Below, in pieces: positions 9,905 through 22,073 of a stretch of 64,000 nt of DNA; the stretch's first letter is position 1, and the number at the start of each line of letters is the position of its first letter. The DNA comes from Candolleomyces eurysporus (taxonomy: Eukaryota; Basidiomycota; Agaricomycetes; Agaricales; Psathyrellaceae), in NCBI GenBank assembly GCA_027579435.1, contig JANBPK010000781.1:52297-116296 (forward strand). The letters are read 5' to 3'. The notes under the pieces were generated by a model. That model was not told the DNA's origin and made no database searches. It saw only the letters and a program-made list of their open reading frames with translations. The translations under genes and the position numbers were made by a program.

Positions 9905-10369
9905 GTAATTGTTGTTGTACATTACGACGGCATGTTGGCCCCGGGCCCAAAGCAATAGGCACCCACAAGCAAAAGGAACGAGGGAGAATAGGCTCTCACT
10001 CTGCCTGCCAAAATGCCTTGGCACCTGCCGTGCAGCATCGGCCGCTTCCCACAGGTAGGTTGCTGATCAGCCTAAGATTTAGGTTGTACCAAATTCAACC
10101 TAAAGTCAGCCTGGACTAGGCTGAGAACTGGAAATCAGCCTGCGCCTGGTTGATCATCAACCAGAGCGGGGTTCACAGTGATTGAGCTGGAGCAAGGGTT
10201 TACCCGCCATGTACCTGGGTGTAAAAAGAACGAAAAGAAAGNAAAAAAAAAGAGCTTCACACACTCAAAAGGAGAGCTTGTCGCGCACTAGGTTGAAACT
10301 TGGGTCCCCAAAAATGCAAGTGGGCATCAAGATTGAAGTGTGTTCCTACACTGTGAATAAGCGCAATTT
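9905..10369. repeat. Short inverted and repeated motifs, no gene
   Basis: Around 10060-10165 the motif TCAGCCT recurs and two small hairpins are visible (AGGTTG/CAACCT and GGTTGAT/ATCAACC). An N sits before an A run at about 10242. Nothing protein-like is seen. Confidence 0.4.
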
Positions 10370-11500
10370 ACTTTGTTGGTATGGACTTCTTCCTGTTCAA
10401 CAAGCTTGTCCGTTATCAACCCCCTTGCAACCAATGCTCTTCTTATGCCATCTGCAAGGATTCGTACATGGAACTGTGCAGCATTCTATGTTATATGCAC
10501 CTTGAAATTCTGGTTGATGACAGCGCCGGCATGTACGGATTGCTCGCTGGTGATCTCTGCCTATAACACGATGTTGCTTCTGTTGATGTCTAAACTGACA
10601 CTCTCACAATCCTGTACAGTTCCACTCTTGGGAAAAGGCTTGAACTTTGATCTTTTGTCGTCTACTTGCAACTGCCATCTCAAAGAGTGAGCAAAGCTTT
10701 GTAAACAAATACTTTTGTGCATCCATAGTTGTTGGAGGAAGTACAGGAAGCCCCAGCGNCTTNGGGTTTGCGTAGCCAACCATCTCCAGCACTCAGATGT
10801 GGAAATCGTTGACAGGTCTGCTCGCCAAAGGGCTCCATGCAGTAGCGCAGTCTGAGAGAATCTACGAGGCATCCTTCATCCTTCCCAACATCTGTTTTAC
10901 TTGCACATCATATATCTTGTCACTCTTGTATCTGACTTACAAAGTGTCAGGAAACCGAAGAAGAGACAAGGAGACAATGTGTATATGATCAGAATGAGTC
11001 TGGAGAGGCTAGGTACAGGCAGTGAGGTCTATATAGAGAGGTTGGAACCAGCCACAGGCGGCTGGTATAAAGAGGGACGGCAGCGATTTCATAGCACAAA
11101 GCCTCAAATGGCTTTTCCAACTCTCGGACATCTGATAGTCCTGTTAATGATGTTATTAATGGAAAATAACTCTATCAAAACCGTTAACTCTGTCGGCCAT
11201 GAGACATGTGTCAAAATTCTTGTAGCGTCATTCAAATATTGGTATCTTTGCGTCCCCTTCGCTACTTTCCTCGAGATTTTGCGTTACATGCTTGATTTCT
11301 GTGGCCTTGATCGTCGCCGATTCACAATGTTGCTCAATCCATTGCGCCATGCCGCAGCCTGCTGCTTTTTTCTGCTCATGTTAGATCGAACAAACTGTTG
11401 GTGTTGGCTGCAATGGATGTCAATCGTTTTCAGCTGGATTCGCTTCATTGTTTCCGTCAACAAAACACCAAGGGAGTCGGCCGTACAGTTAGTCAAAGCA
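10370..11500 (-). pseudogene. Degenerate zinc-cluster transposon-associated gene
   Basis: On the reverse strand several protein-like segments follow each other in different frames. Near 11400-11230 lies AAGCGMAQWIEQHCESATIK. Near 10790-10610 lies GLPVLPPTTMDAQKYLFTKL followed by VQAFSQEWN. Near 10550-10400 lies a cysteine cluster (RTCRRCHQPEFQG, CCTVPCTNPC, HKKSIGCKG). I recall this order, a helical TE protein segment followed by a C-terminal Cys/His cluster, from mushroom transposon-associated hypothetical proteins. Stops, frame changes and two N bases (about 10759 and 10763) separate the parts. The forward 213-codon frame at 10901-11542 is considered a shadow. Assignment is inference. Confidence 0.4.
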
Positions 11501-11640
11501 AAAGAACCAGAGCCCGTCTGTTTAATTAACTCTTTTTTTTAACTACAACGGAAATCTGTTTTATCCTTTGAAGCCCAAGGGTAATGGGCTTCCGCCGCTC
11601 ACTGGTGGTCACCACAGCTTATGGAAGAGGTGGCTGTGGT

Positions 11641-11878
11641 GGCAGGTAACAGGCAGGTAACAACGGTCCGGGGCCGGATGTTACCTGCCATAGGGGCAAA
11701 AAGCGACCTTTGATGCTCCTGACGCACGAGAAAAGCTCAGAGATGCGTAAAAATTTGACATGTCACACTTATGTATGCTTTCTTTGACCTGGCCAGTCTT
11801 TGAGAGCCAAAGCAAGCCTAAGAATGAGTGAAACTGAGCAGAAAGACAAGACCTCGGCGATTGCCGGGCAGGTAACAT
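11641..11878. repeat. Small inverted-repeat element
   Basis: ATGTTACCTGCC at 11678-11689 is inverted at 11867-11878, enclosing about 200 bp. Just left of it GGCAGGTAAC is repeated in tandem at 11641-11660. It may be a MITE; no target duplication is clear. Confidence 0.5.
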
Positions 11879-12151
11879 ACCCAGGTACATGGCAGGTTAA
11901 CCGGAGCAAGAGGAAAAGAGAAGGTCAAAGGTGAAACAGCTGCGAGAGTGTTGTCACCAACAACGTCATGGTCATCAACAGCCCTTTTTACAAGGTTCCC
12001 ACCTTACAATTTCAATTGTAAATCTTGATGGATGCAAAGTTGTCCGAGTCGGTACAGAACCCTCCCCAGACTCCGTGGAGTCAGGGATGGTGCTGTGTAG
12101 AAATGCAAGCTGACACGACCTTAATGCGTTCTGCATCTGACTCTCCTCACC

Positions 12152-14242
12152 ATGATCCCCTCCCCTTTCGAAAATGCCAGCAACTTCAACATCGAGGGGG
12201 GCACTCATATCTATGCAAAGAATTACAACCACTATGGTGAGCGCCCACCCAAAAGCTCTATCGAGAGTGAGTGGCTTCGAAACGGGAAATCGGTACTCTG
12301 GGACTGACCGGCCTATGCTTTGCTGACAGAGCTACGAGAGCATATCGCAGCTGGAGCATTGCACAACTCTGATGAGCGCTGTGACGCACCGAAATGCCTC
12401 CCAGAAACTCGAGTTGCAGTGCAGGGCGAGGTTGTTAGCTGGATATGCGACGGAGATAGCGACGGTGACCCCAAGGAGATCATGTGGGTGACCGGGCCTG
12501 CGGGCTCAGGAAAGACCGCCATCATGGGCTCAGTCGCCGACACTTGCCACGGGAAGGGCATCCTCGGTGCTACCCATTTCTTCTCGTCGTTCTCCGGGTC
12601 GGCGAATAGGCGCTCAAAGCGGTTTTTGGTGCCTACACTGGCCTATCAATTCGTCCAGCACCAAGCCATGACCCAAGTTGCAGACCAAATCCTCTCTGCT
12701 GTCGAACACAATCCCGCAGTTTTCGACCAAAAGCTCGAGGTGCAGCTTGATCAGCTCGTTTTGGAGCCCTTGCGAACGTCCCGAGAAGGCAGAAGCTCAT
12801 GGCCGAAGGTCATCATCATCGATGGTCTCGACGAATGCGAGGCGATGCAATACCATGATGCAGCGCCCAGCAACGCACCCCGTAGATCCAGAGAGGATGA
12901 TCAAACCGAGATTCTTTCCGTGTTGAAGAAGGCTGTCAGTGATCCCGATTTCCCCTTCCGTATCGTCATAGCCAGTCGTCCAGAACACGCCATCAAGCAT
13001 TTTTTCACCGATGTCGTGAAGTCCCTGACCAGGGAGCTGTTCCTCGATGCGAAGTACGACCCAGACGCCGATATGTTGTTGTTCCTTGAGAGCAAATTCG
13101 CAAACATTCGACGCGATAGTCACCTCCCGTCATCTTGGCCCAGTGAAGACGTACGCCAAACCCTGATCGCCAACGCTTCCGGGCAGTTCATCTACGTCGC
13201 GACTGTTGGGCGGTTCATGGAGGTATCCACCGGGGATCCTGACAAACTCTTGAAGCAGGTTCTACGGTTGCCTGGTGTCAAGGGCTCCACCAATGCACTG
13301 GCACCTCTGGACGGGCTGTACACCCACATTCTCAACTCCAGTCCAGATCCACCCCTCAGTATTCTCTGGCTCGATCTGATTTTCCGTGAAAAATGTTTTG
13401 AGGGAATACCCGGCAGCTCTCACCGCACAAATCCACGGCCAGCAACATTTGTTCGCCTATATCTGGAATTGTATCCTGGCCAAGCATCACATGCATTCCG
13501 AAATCTCAACTCGTTGGTTTCCACTCCTCCCATAGAAAATCACCATTCACCATATCACTTGTACCACAAGTCCCTGGTGGAGTTTCTGCAGGATAGATCC
13601 AGGTCTGGAGCCCGGTACATAGAGTCGAAGGTAGTGTTGGAATACTTTGTCGACCGTTACTTTCAACTTTGGAAGAGTAAGTGCCGATCTTCCTTCTTTG
13701 GTACTAGGCTAAAGATATTTTGTAGGCGGAGGCCCTCGACACTCTCTATCTCCATGGGAAAGGGAGGCTTTCTTCGACAACTACTTTTCGCAGGGAATTG
13801 TTCGGAATGTCTTTTTCCAGTCTGTCGAGGAGTTGAGCCGCTTGGACACAATCATTTTGTCTTGTGATGTAGCCTCGTGGGTGCAGCAGTATTTGGAATA
13901 CAACCCACCGCAGTCGGTGTCCGGTATTTCATCCATCAACTACATCTTTTGTGGCATCCATACCAGGGTAAGTGCCATTTAAATTGTGAATCCTTGAATC
14001 CCTGGCAGCCTCATACATTTTCTTCGTAGTGTCATTGGTATACCCGATGCCGTCCAAGTTGCAGGCATGTCAGAAGCGGGTTGATCGAGGCCCTCGGTGG
14101 CCCTGCCGATTGGAAGACCCCAAACAGGTGGGACCTACTATGCCACAGATTTTTTCACCGGGAAGCGCACTCTGGGGGGTTTTATGTGCGGAGTAACTCG
14201 TTGCCTTTGCGTTGGGGCACTAGCTCTACCACACCAGAATGA
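12152..14242 (+). CDS. NLR1: NACHT-domain NTPase (intact)
   Basis: Four exons, 12152-12266, 12330-13676, 13726-13967 and 14030-14242, join in frame to 638 aa. The N-terminus is short: MIPSPFENASNF then IEGGTHIYAKNYNHYG. It is followed by the linker seen in many mushroom NLRs (LREHIAAGALHNSDERCDAP), the P-loop GPAGSGKT at about residue 110, a sensor-type segment FFSSFSGSANRRSKR, and Walker B VIIIDGLDECEA near 190. A helical winged-helix-like half and a Cys-rich C-terminus (CHWYTRCRPSCRH) end the protein; no WD, ankyrin or TPR repeats are seen. NACHT NLRs are STAND signalling ATPases involved in non-self recognition and cell death in fungi. A second possible exon 1 donor at 12237 is also in frame. 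The C-terminus extends beyond the point where NLR2 and NLR3 stop. Confidence 0.88.
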
Positions 14243-14950
14243 ATCCACCGCGTCGCTGCAGTAGCTCAGTAACGAGACTTGCTGATAGTCTGGCACTCTA
14301 TGGCGCTTCCCTGACCAGCCACGATATACACATGTCAAAGAGATGCAACCTTGAGGCCTTGCTATCCTTGGACCGACCTGCCACGGTCTTTCGATCTTTG
14401 TTGCATATACGCTCCTAGATATTGTATGTACGATTTCAAGTAATGTTAACCCTCTGAACCCAGGTTTGGAGCTTCCTTTGGGTGCTATTGAGTCATAATC
14501 GGTCGGTCCGGATCCGACCGATCCTCTTATAGAACACAACTGGTTAGGTTTCTCAGTCACTCGGGTTTGGGGAGCGGGAGAAAGGGAACGGACCCGGATT
14601 CAGCTATGGGATATAGGTTCATGGTACCTGAACAAATGAATTGACTGCGTAATAACACAACAATGTCTGAATTTCGTCGAACGCGCAATAATAGCATTTG
14701 GACTACAAATACGCCCAAATCACCCAAAACTCCCTCAATCGACCTGCGACTGTCTTTTGACTGTGATTAAGCGCCTAGATATTGTATGTACGATTTCGAG
14801 CAATGTGAACCTTGAGTTGGCGTCCTGGTGTAGCAGAGTTCGCAGTGCGGGCCGTGAATTCAAAGGCTCCCTCAATCTCGTCTCCTCCCCTTTGTATCGG
14901 ATTGAATTTCGGGAAGCAAGAAGTCTTAGGACTTCTTCTGAGCTCCTACA
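14243..14950. other. Decayed intergenic region of the NLR-GH92 unit
   Basis: The first 300 bp resemble sequence downstream of NLR2 and NLR3. The motif TAGATATTGTATGTACGATT occurs twice, near 14420 and 14772. No gene is supported. Confidence 0.5.
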
Positions 14951-16053
14951 CCTTCCTCCTCCCAAATCCACACATGCTCTGGATGTCGTTCATCCAGGTT
15001 TTCGAAGTTTCAACCGTCCCACAGTCCAACGAGCTGGATTGGACCACCAGCAGAAGCGAAGCCTGGTACCCTCAGATGGGCAACTCGACGCGTGTGCACC
15101 GAGTAGGCGGCGCTTCTTGTGTTACGAGATTACCGACAGGTGAGCCATCTTTCCTCCTTCGGGCCCTACAAACAATCACAGCTCACTCATAAGACGCGAT
15201 TCCTCCCAAGCAGAGCGCCTGCCTACATATGTCGAACGACATCGTCGAAATCAACCTCATGGCTGGCACACACGCTGACTCGCTCATCGCTGAAGCCGTG
15301 CTCATGAATATTTTTTGATAACAACCCAAGAGGATAAGGAGTTGATTTGGGAGGCTGCAAGGATTGCGGTGTCGCCCCCGAGGGGGATTGAGAGAGAGGG
15401 AGTATGGGAATCAGAAGGAGCTGGGTAATAACGCGGACTCCAAGAGCGCGTCAAAGACTTTGGACTAGTATGCGTGTACGTCATTATCCTCTCCTCGTTC
15501 GATCTATTCTCTCTTTTGCTAAACAGAATGCTGACTGACGGGTATTCACAGATGACGAATGTGCAGTGTGGCCTACATTCTCGCAAAGCTCCTCAACAAA
15601 CCTAAGAATATCTCTACGTCCCAGCTATGAGCGTACCTTTCACGATGACCAAACGAGTGTCATGGAAGCAAGGAAGCAAGGAAACAAGTTGAAAGTTGGG
15701 CGAGGGAGGATAGAGGTTGGACTGAGGGTGATGGATTTCGATCGATTTGCTGTCTTTTTTGCGCTCTCTATTTTCCTTGATTATAAGATGGTTGTGTAGC
15801 CGCCTTTAGGACGAACATGCCGTTGACTTTGGCTCTCTGTTTGACCTTCTCTTTCTCATTCCGTTTTGTTTCCTGTGGTGGCAACAGAGGCTGATGAACG
15901 TATTTACAGGTGATGAATGTCGTACTCGTTCGACATTATTAATAACGTGCCTGAATTGATTAGGATGAGAGAAGGCAGGGCGACCTTCGTAAAGAGGTTG
16001 GAAGAGTTCTTCGCGGGGGANGGGGGGCTCATGATCACGTTAAACGAGGTATG
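14951..16053 (+). pseudogene. GH92 alpha-mannosidase remnant G0
   Basis: Separate short blocks in several frames match the order of a GH92 exo-alpha-mannosidase: EAWYPQMG near 15060, then GTHADSLIAEAV near 15265-15300 after a shared TCGTCGAAAT context, AVAYILAKLLNKPKN near 15570, and YSFDIINNVPELIRMREGR at 15920-15980 followed by FVKRLEEFF. Stops and frame changes occur between them and an N lies at 16021. The C-terminal active-site half (GQMSAW region) is missing because the sequence switches at about 16138 to the 3' end of an NLR copy. GH92 enzymes are secreted calcium-dependent mannosidases acting on fungal or other mannans. No signal peptide can be assessed. Confidence 0.7.
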
Positions 16054-16137
16054 CGCTTTAAATCTCCCTTTGCACTTCTTCTTCTTCCTCGTCGTTTCGT
16101 TTTCTTCTGTTTTCGGTTTCGGTGAACTTTGTCTTTC

Positions 16138-16390
16138 GCAGAGTCCATGCAATGGTGAGTGCAATTGTCTGAGTCTTTGAGTCTCTGGCAGGCTCAGACC
16201 TTTTCTTTGTAGTGTCATTGGTATACCCAATGCCGCCCAAGTTGCAGGCGTGTCAGAAGTGGATTCATCGAGGCCTTTAGTGAAGAAGCCAGCTGGAAGA
16301 CCCCAAACAGGTGGCACCTACTACACCACAGATTTTTTCACTTGGAAGAGCGCAATGCAGGGTTTTGGTCTCAGTGGTTGTGGTTTCATT
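16138..16390 (+). pseudogene. NLR 3' fragment
   Basis: AGAGTCCATGCAATG then a GTGAGT intron (16155-16212) and an exon starting CHWYTQCRPSCRR are nearly identical to the last intron and exon of NLR2. Where NLR2 ends with TGG TAG this copy reads TGG TTG. Everything 5' of the last few codons of exon 3 is absent, replaced by GH92 remnant G0. Confidence 0.85.
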
Positions 16391-16899
16391 GCGTGCAGGT
16401 TGGGACACCAGTCTCTACGGCGCCAGAATGGACTCGCTGCGTCGCTGCTGCAGCTCGACTTGTAAGCCAATCGATTGTCTGCCGCTCTCCGGTGCTTCCC
16501 TAACCAAACACAATATACAGATGCCAACGAGGTGTGACTTGGAAGACCGGCTGTCCTTTTTACCAGCATGGTAATGTCTTTCGATGTTTGTCATGAATAG
16601 GCGGCTAGATACTGTATTTACGATTTCGAGTAATATTGTGAACCCTTCGAATCCGTGTTTCGGGCTTCTTCCAAGCGTTATTGAGTCAGAACGAATCAGT
16701 CTGAAGCCGAACGAGCCTGTCATAGAATACAAGGAGATAGGTTAAGAGGCGCTCCGGGTTTGGGAAGCAGGAGAAAGGGAAGTAATTCANGGGGGGTTGT
16801 GACGTGCTTGACATACAGGTTTAGGGTGTATGGATAGATCCACTGCGCAATGGTCTAACGATGTCCAAATTCCATTGAGCTCGTCATAATAATATCTAG

Positions 16900-18010
16900 A
16901 CTGAAATCACACTTGAATCCATCCCGAGTCCCTCCAACTTCCACCCAATGCATCCTGGACCAAAACCTGGTACCAGAAATACGCTGTAGGCGCAGTAACT
17001 GCGTGCCGCATCGGATGAGCGTTGGGAGCTAGAGCCGAGGGAGGAGAATTGAGCAACTTGTCAATGAGACTTGTAGGTGGTGAGTGCGACCGACAGGCTT
17101 GCTTTCCAGGCAAAAGGCGGGCCTGTCATAGCTTTTAGGTCTGTTAGGGTACCGGCTCAAGACCAGCCTCGAGGGAAGGGAGTAGAGAATCCGTATGGAA
17201 TTACGCAGTAGTCCAAGGCTGGCGTTGTATGTGCGTCTTGTCGGGATCCAGAGTTAGGTAGGTAATGTGGCCCACATATGCGAGGACAGACTTGGAGGTG
17301 ATTGCTGGCAAAGGTATGGGTTCTTGCGAGGGTACCAATGATACCCATGAATTCCTTGAGTTTGCGCTCGGAAGGCAGTAGGGATGGAAGAGAAGGAGGA
17401 TGTAGTAGAGTGCGCTGAGGGGAGCGAGAGCTGCGGAGAAGTAGCCTAGGTTTTCGATTATCTGAAGCAAACAGTCAGCGCCGCATTGCGGGGTATTTAT
17501 GATCAACGAAATCGACATACCTCGCAGATGAGACGCCGCCCATACAAGGTCCAGGTTCTCCGTTATATGATCGCTCGATAGCCTCGTCTTCACGCTCCTA
17601 AATCCCTTCCAGTGTGCCCATGAGTTGAGCACTGAAAGCACCACCAACGCGGGCTCCTGCATCCCAGCATATCGCCGAAATGGCCATTTGCGTTGTATTG
17701 CCGCACGGGCTTCCCGAGTAAGATGGGCTTGTTTGCGGCAGAGTGTGCATGGAGGCGTATTCGCAGTTATCCTGGCACGACCAGTGCGTGAGGTACAGCA
17801 GGAGTGGGGTGGGTTTGGAGCTCCAGCTCGACTTCCAGTGGTTGCGGAATTTGGGTTTCCATCTTCAGACGGCGCAGTTCGTGGTACAGGTCGGGAAGAA
17901 TTGGGTATATCTAAGAGGAGGAATGCGGCTTGATGTAGTCGTGAGAAGTTGCTTCTGCTTTCGACTTTCACAATGATGGCAAGCTCGGCCATCCCCTGAA
18001 TCCTTTCTAC
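16900..18010 (-). pseudogene. Unrecognised reverse-strand block X1
   Basis: This block is duplicated at 24640-25690 (X2). On the reverse strand the most protein-like segment reads LCRKQAHLTREARAAIQ then WPFRRYAGMQEPALVVLSVL, with a hydrophobic stretch further on (YFSAALAPLSALYYILLLF), suggesting a membrane protein. Frame changes and stops interrupt it in both copies and the longest frame (17201-17992) is not preserved in X2, so I do not accept it as a gene. No family recognised. 18010-18480 has only a short upstream region and an N. Confidence 0.35.
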
Positions 18011-18479
18011 ACCTTGCCCACAATATTAGCAAAAAATATAGCCTTTAGCCAACCTAAAACTCCGCCCTGTACGCCGCCCCGCCCCCACCTGNCCCTTATC
18101 CGGCCATATGGATAGGTGAAAATGGAGTGTTGCGGGGGTTCCGGGAGTTGTGCATGAAGAAATAGATGGAGAGGCGTCAACCCGGGGGCGTTCGAACGGG
18201 GTTGAGAGCCATGGGCTGAAGGTGGTTAGCCGGAATGACGCTTGAGCTGTGTTTTATGGACGTGAAGAGGTCGCCACTCCAGGCTACTATAGCTCGTTCT
18301 GGACGATGGCTTGGCGAAAGCGTGTTTTGCGAGATCAGTGCAAGTGAGTCTAGCTGCCTTTTCTCCCCTTCCCCTCTCTTCTGTCTACTTCAATTGACCG
18401 CGCCCCTCCGTCACTGTTGTCCAGTCTCTTCTGATCTGTCCTATTTCTTCCTTGCTTAACATGTCTAAAGCCCTTCCAC

Positions 18480-21146
18480 AGCCTCCCGTGTCGGCCACCT
18501 CGAATTTACCCAGATCCCGCATCACAGCCCAAGGACAAGACGTGTCCGTACATCGTCACTGAAGCTGCCCATCCCTAAAACATACCATCTACACCCAACA
18601 AAGAAACCTACCCACCAGGATCTCAAATTCACCCCCTCAGCTCTCCAAAGTCCAACCCATAGTCAATCGCACTCGGACAGACACAAGAAAGTACCACTAC
18701 TCGAGATATGCGGCGACTCGACCGAACGCCAAGATAGTATCATCACGCCCATCTCAACGGCTGCAAGCCAGTCCAAGGGGTGCTTCCGCGCTCCTTTCAA
18801 CCTCGCCTCCTCTCCCTCCCTCCTCTCCAATTTCGGATGTAAACTCGACAACGACTTCTCCCCCTTTCGTATGAATACGATTATGGAGCCATACCGAATG
18901 GACGGTGTGCCCAAGGAAGCGGGAAGCCTTCGGTTCCGTTCTGAGCACCTGCATCTTTCTCCCTGAATCCCAGGACACGGTGGATGTGAGACTGGGGACC
19001 TTGTTCATCTCCATCAAACAAGCAAGCGCGAATTTGGCTCATGAATTTCCTGATCTCATTGCGCAACCCACAAGCTAATCCAGGTCGCCACTACCTGATG
19101 ACGACGAGAAGCAGTAGACCCCAAGCCTGGTACCCTTGGATGGACAGCTCGACGCGTGCATACCGAGCGCGCAGGGCTCCTCGATAGGATTGAAGTCAAA
19201 GTGACAGTGAGTGGAGAGGAAGATGAGGAGGCCGGGTTGATGAAGCAGGTGGTCTGGACGGAGGTGGTTCATTCGTTGCAGGTAGCTTCTCTATCGTTCT
19301 CCTGCTAGCCTTTCACTCACTTCTTTCCATAGTACCCTAGCGAACAACATGGAGCCAACAAGCACTGGCCAGGCTACAATAACTACTGGGTATTTGGTTT
19401 AGGTCGGTCGCTTTCTCTTCCCTTTCCTCTATACCGTTACCGTTCTTCAGACAGCTGATGATTGTGGTTAATTGATAGGATACGTACAGAACAATACAGG
19501 CGCTCGAGATCTTCCTTGTGTCCGATTCTTTCCCGCAGATGGTTCAGGATATTTTACACCATTACCAACAGGTGAGTGCGTCTCATCTTCTCCCTCCCTC
19601 TCCCTCCCTCATACTTTTACTCATAGTTGTTTTCCTTGAACACGAACAGAGAGGCTGGCTACCCATGTAGAAATACATCGTCGAAACGGACATCACGGTC
19701 GGCATGCATGCTAACTTGCTCACCGCCGAAGCCGTAACCAAGAACGTTTCTGGCTAAACCACTGGTGAAGACAGAGAATTGGGTTTGGGCGCTGCTTGGA
19801 AGGATGTAGCGTGGTCTCTGAGGTTGGTTGGGAGAGGGAGTCTGGGAATTGGGAGGAGGTTTGTGGTTTCGTTTTGCGAATCCTATTGTGTGTTGGGTTT
19901 CTTGGCTTCGCAGCTGACGGTTATTCTTCATTTTTCTAGAATGTTGACTACGAAGCCCGAGCAGGCCTGTCCTCTGTGTTCAAGTTCCCAGCAAAGGATG
20001 GGTTGCAGATGACGTGCACCTGAAGGCTTCTGGACTATGCGTGTACGTTATCACCCCACACACCTCTCTTATCTACCGACCCATCATCCAATCCCACCAT
20101 ACCAATCAACAGGTCGGCTGACGACCATTCTCTTCTTTGACAGATGACGACTACGCAGCCTACGCCATTGCAAAGATCCCAAAAAAATCCAAAAATGTCG
20201 CCGTACCAGCCCATGAATGCCCTGTTCAACCTCTGTTAATACCTAGATGGGCTTATTAGAACTGAGAAACCTTGAAGATGTGACGTGCGCGGGGAGGATC
20301 AAGGTCGGACTGAAGGCCAGTCTATGCAATCATCATCTCCCTTTCCCGAAACTGATGAACACGTTTTTAGGCAATAAATAGCTATATTCATTTGACGTTG
20401 TGCATAACGTACCTGAATACATCTGGAGAAGACGCAAGAGGGTGAATTTTGTGAACCGTTCGTAGGAGCGTTTCGAGGGTGGGCATAGTGATCATACAAA
20501 TGAGGTACGGTTTACCTTTCCTTCTTTTCGTTTTTGCTCTCGCTTTGCTTCGCTTGCTGTGAGCTTGGGACTGACGTCGTATTGCTTCGAATTAGCTTCT
20601 ACATCACATAGCTTCTACACCACATACCCTACCCCTGCGCACTCTCAGGTGCAGTGCTCAAGACTCAAGAAAGCGTCCGAGAGGTTGTCCGAGAGAATCA
20701 TGGGAACCCAGCTGACGGGTTGAATGGGGTAAGTTATGATCCTGATTCCGTTCTGGTTTTTTCCTTTCATTGAATTTGTTCGATTAATCAACATTCCATG
20801 CACAGAAAGAAGGCGGTGGCCAAATGAGCGCATGGGCATGGTACGTATTCAACACAACGGGCTTCTTCCCAGTATCAGGCGGGGGTACGTCGTTGTGTCA
20901 CCATTCTTCAAGGACATTTGTCTCGAGCTACCGGATCCCTCCTCCCTGTCTCCCACTTCTAGGGGGAAGGCCATCTCGCTCACGATTTAGGCACTCAGAG
21001 CACGCACGAGACCCTACGTCCAGTCGTTCATGATTGACGGTGTGAAGCTGACCGGGCCTGCAATCAAGGATCAACAGTTATTAGCTGCAGTTGGGGATGA
21101 AAATATGGAGATGGCGCCCGAGATGAGTGAGACTGGGCGATGGTAG
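18480..21146 (+). pseudogene. GH92 alpha-mannosidase remnant G1 (longest copy)
   Basis: This is the most complete of three dead GH92 copies. In order: PESQDTVDVRLGTLFIS (18960-19010, N-terminal supersandwich domain), DTYRTIQALEIFLV (19480-19520), RGWLPM followed by an in-frame TAG where Trp is expected, then VETDITVGMHA (19640-19710), DDDYAAYAIAKI (20145-20180), VVHNVPEYIWRR and GGHSDHTNE (20395-20510), HHIPYPCALSGAVLKTQ and VREVVRENHGNPADGLNG (20605-20725), GQMSAWAWYVFNTTGFFP (20818-20875), YVVVSPFFKDI and a C-terminal MIDGVKL (21030). The HHIPY and GQMSAW blocks are strong GH92 signatures. Many introns remain recognisable, but stops and frameshifts exclude function. Confidence 0.8.
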
Positions 21147-22073
21147 GGACGTTTTGGAGGCGCTTGGGGTTTAGGGAGCAGGAGAAGGGGAGTGGACTCG
21201 GGATGAGCACTGATTAGCATTGGACGCTCCTCAACATTTGTCGAGTCGTGACAATAATAATACTCATATCTCTACTACCGTGCATCGCTGCGCCTGAATC
21301 GTATCTTCAGGCCTCCTCCGGACTCTCCGACTCGCAGCATCTGGATGGCGCCGGTTGGCCATCCTGGCGCTGCCAGCACCTTCTACCCTTCACGCTGCAA
21401 CATTTCGCGGCTCATCCAAACTTTTTGGAGAAGTCGAAATTGGGCGTATGACTCGGAGGGACCGTTAGGGACAGTGCTGGCCTGTGCAGCATCAGCAGGC
21501 CGGTTACCTGTGCGTCTCTGAACCCGCCATTGTCTGACCGACTTCTGCAATTTAACAGGGCACCTACTTCAGGCACAATTTGGCGACACATTTTAAGGTT
21601 CAATATTCTTCGGAATACGATGAGACGGTGAACCTGCTGCGACTCGCAACGTCTTGATTGTACTACTTCTTTGTCAGTGGCGCGCCAATCGCAGTGGGCT
21701 CAGTGAAGAATGGAACCAATGTCGTTTTGGGGCGATCACGATCTCTGGCTTGCTGAATTGAAGACGCGGCATTAGGGAAAAGAACTCGTCAGTCCCGGTC
21801 CTGTCAGCGCTTCACAATGCATTCTAAATTAAAGCAGAATTATGGGCGTTGAGCAGGAAATGAAAGCCTCGTGTTCTATCCGACCCACGGTGTTACAGCC
21901 AGTCGATCGGTAGACACCCAAATGCAACTTTCCCGTCATGTGAACGCACATGTGAACGCAAGACACAGGTTCGGGGCACGTTTTGGGCATGGTGAGGCGT
22001 ATAAGAATGCGAGCCACCGCGAGGCTAACGTGTTTTGGGTTTGACCTCTCCTACCCGACTCACACTCAGCACA
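21147..22073. other. Intergenic region upstream of NLR2
   Basis: It is similar to 27900-28765 upstream of NLR3, including TTTGTCGAGTCGTGACA. A TATA-like GTATAAGAATGC lies near 22000, about 70 bp before the NLR2 ATG. No gene seen. Confidence 0.6.

Noticed and set aside
10901..11542. 213-codon forward ORF
   Set aside because: No motifs or convincing start. The reverse strand has the remnants of a zinc-cluster transposon gene, so this looks like an antisense shadow.
14138..14560. 140-codon reverse ORF after NLR1
   Set aside because: It overlaps NLR1 exon 4 on the other strand and has no counterpart in the NLR2 and NLR3 flanks.
17201..17992. 263-codon reverse-strand frame as a gene
   Set aside because: The frame is not kept in the duplicate block at 24640-25690, no motif is recognised, and the best protein-like segments lie in more than one frame.
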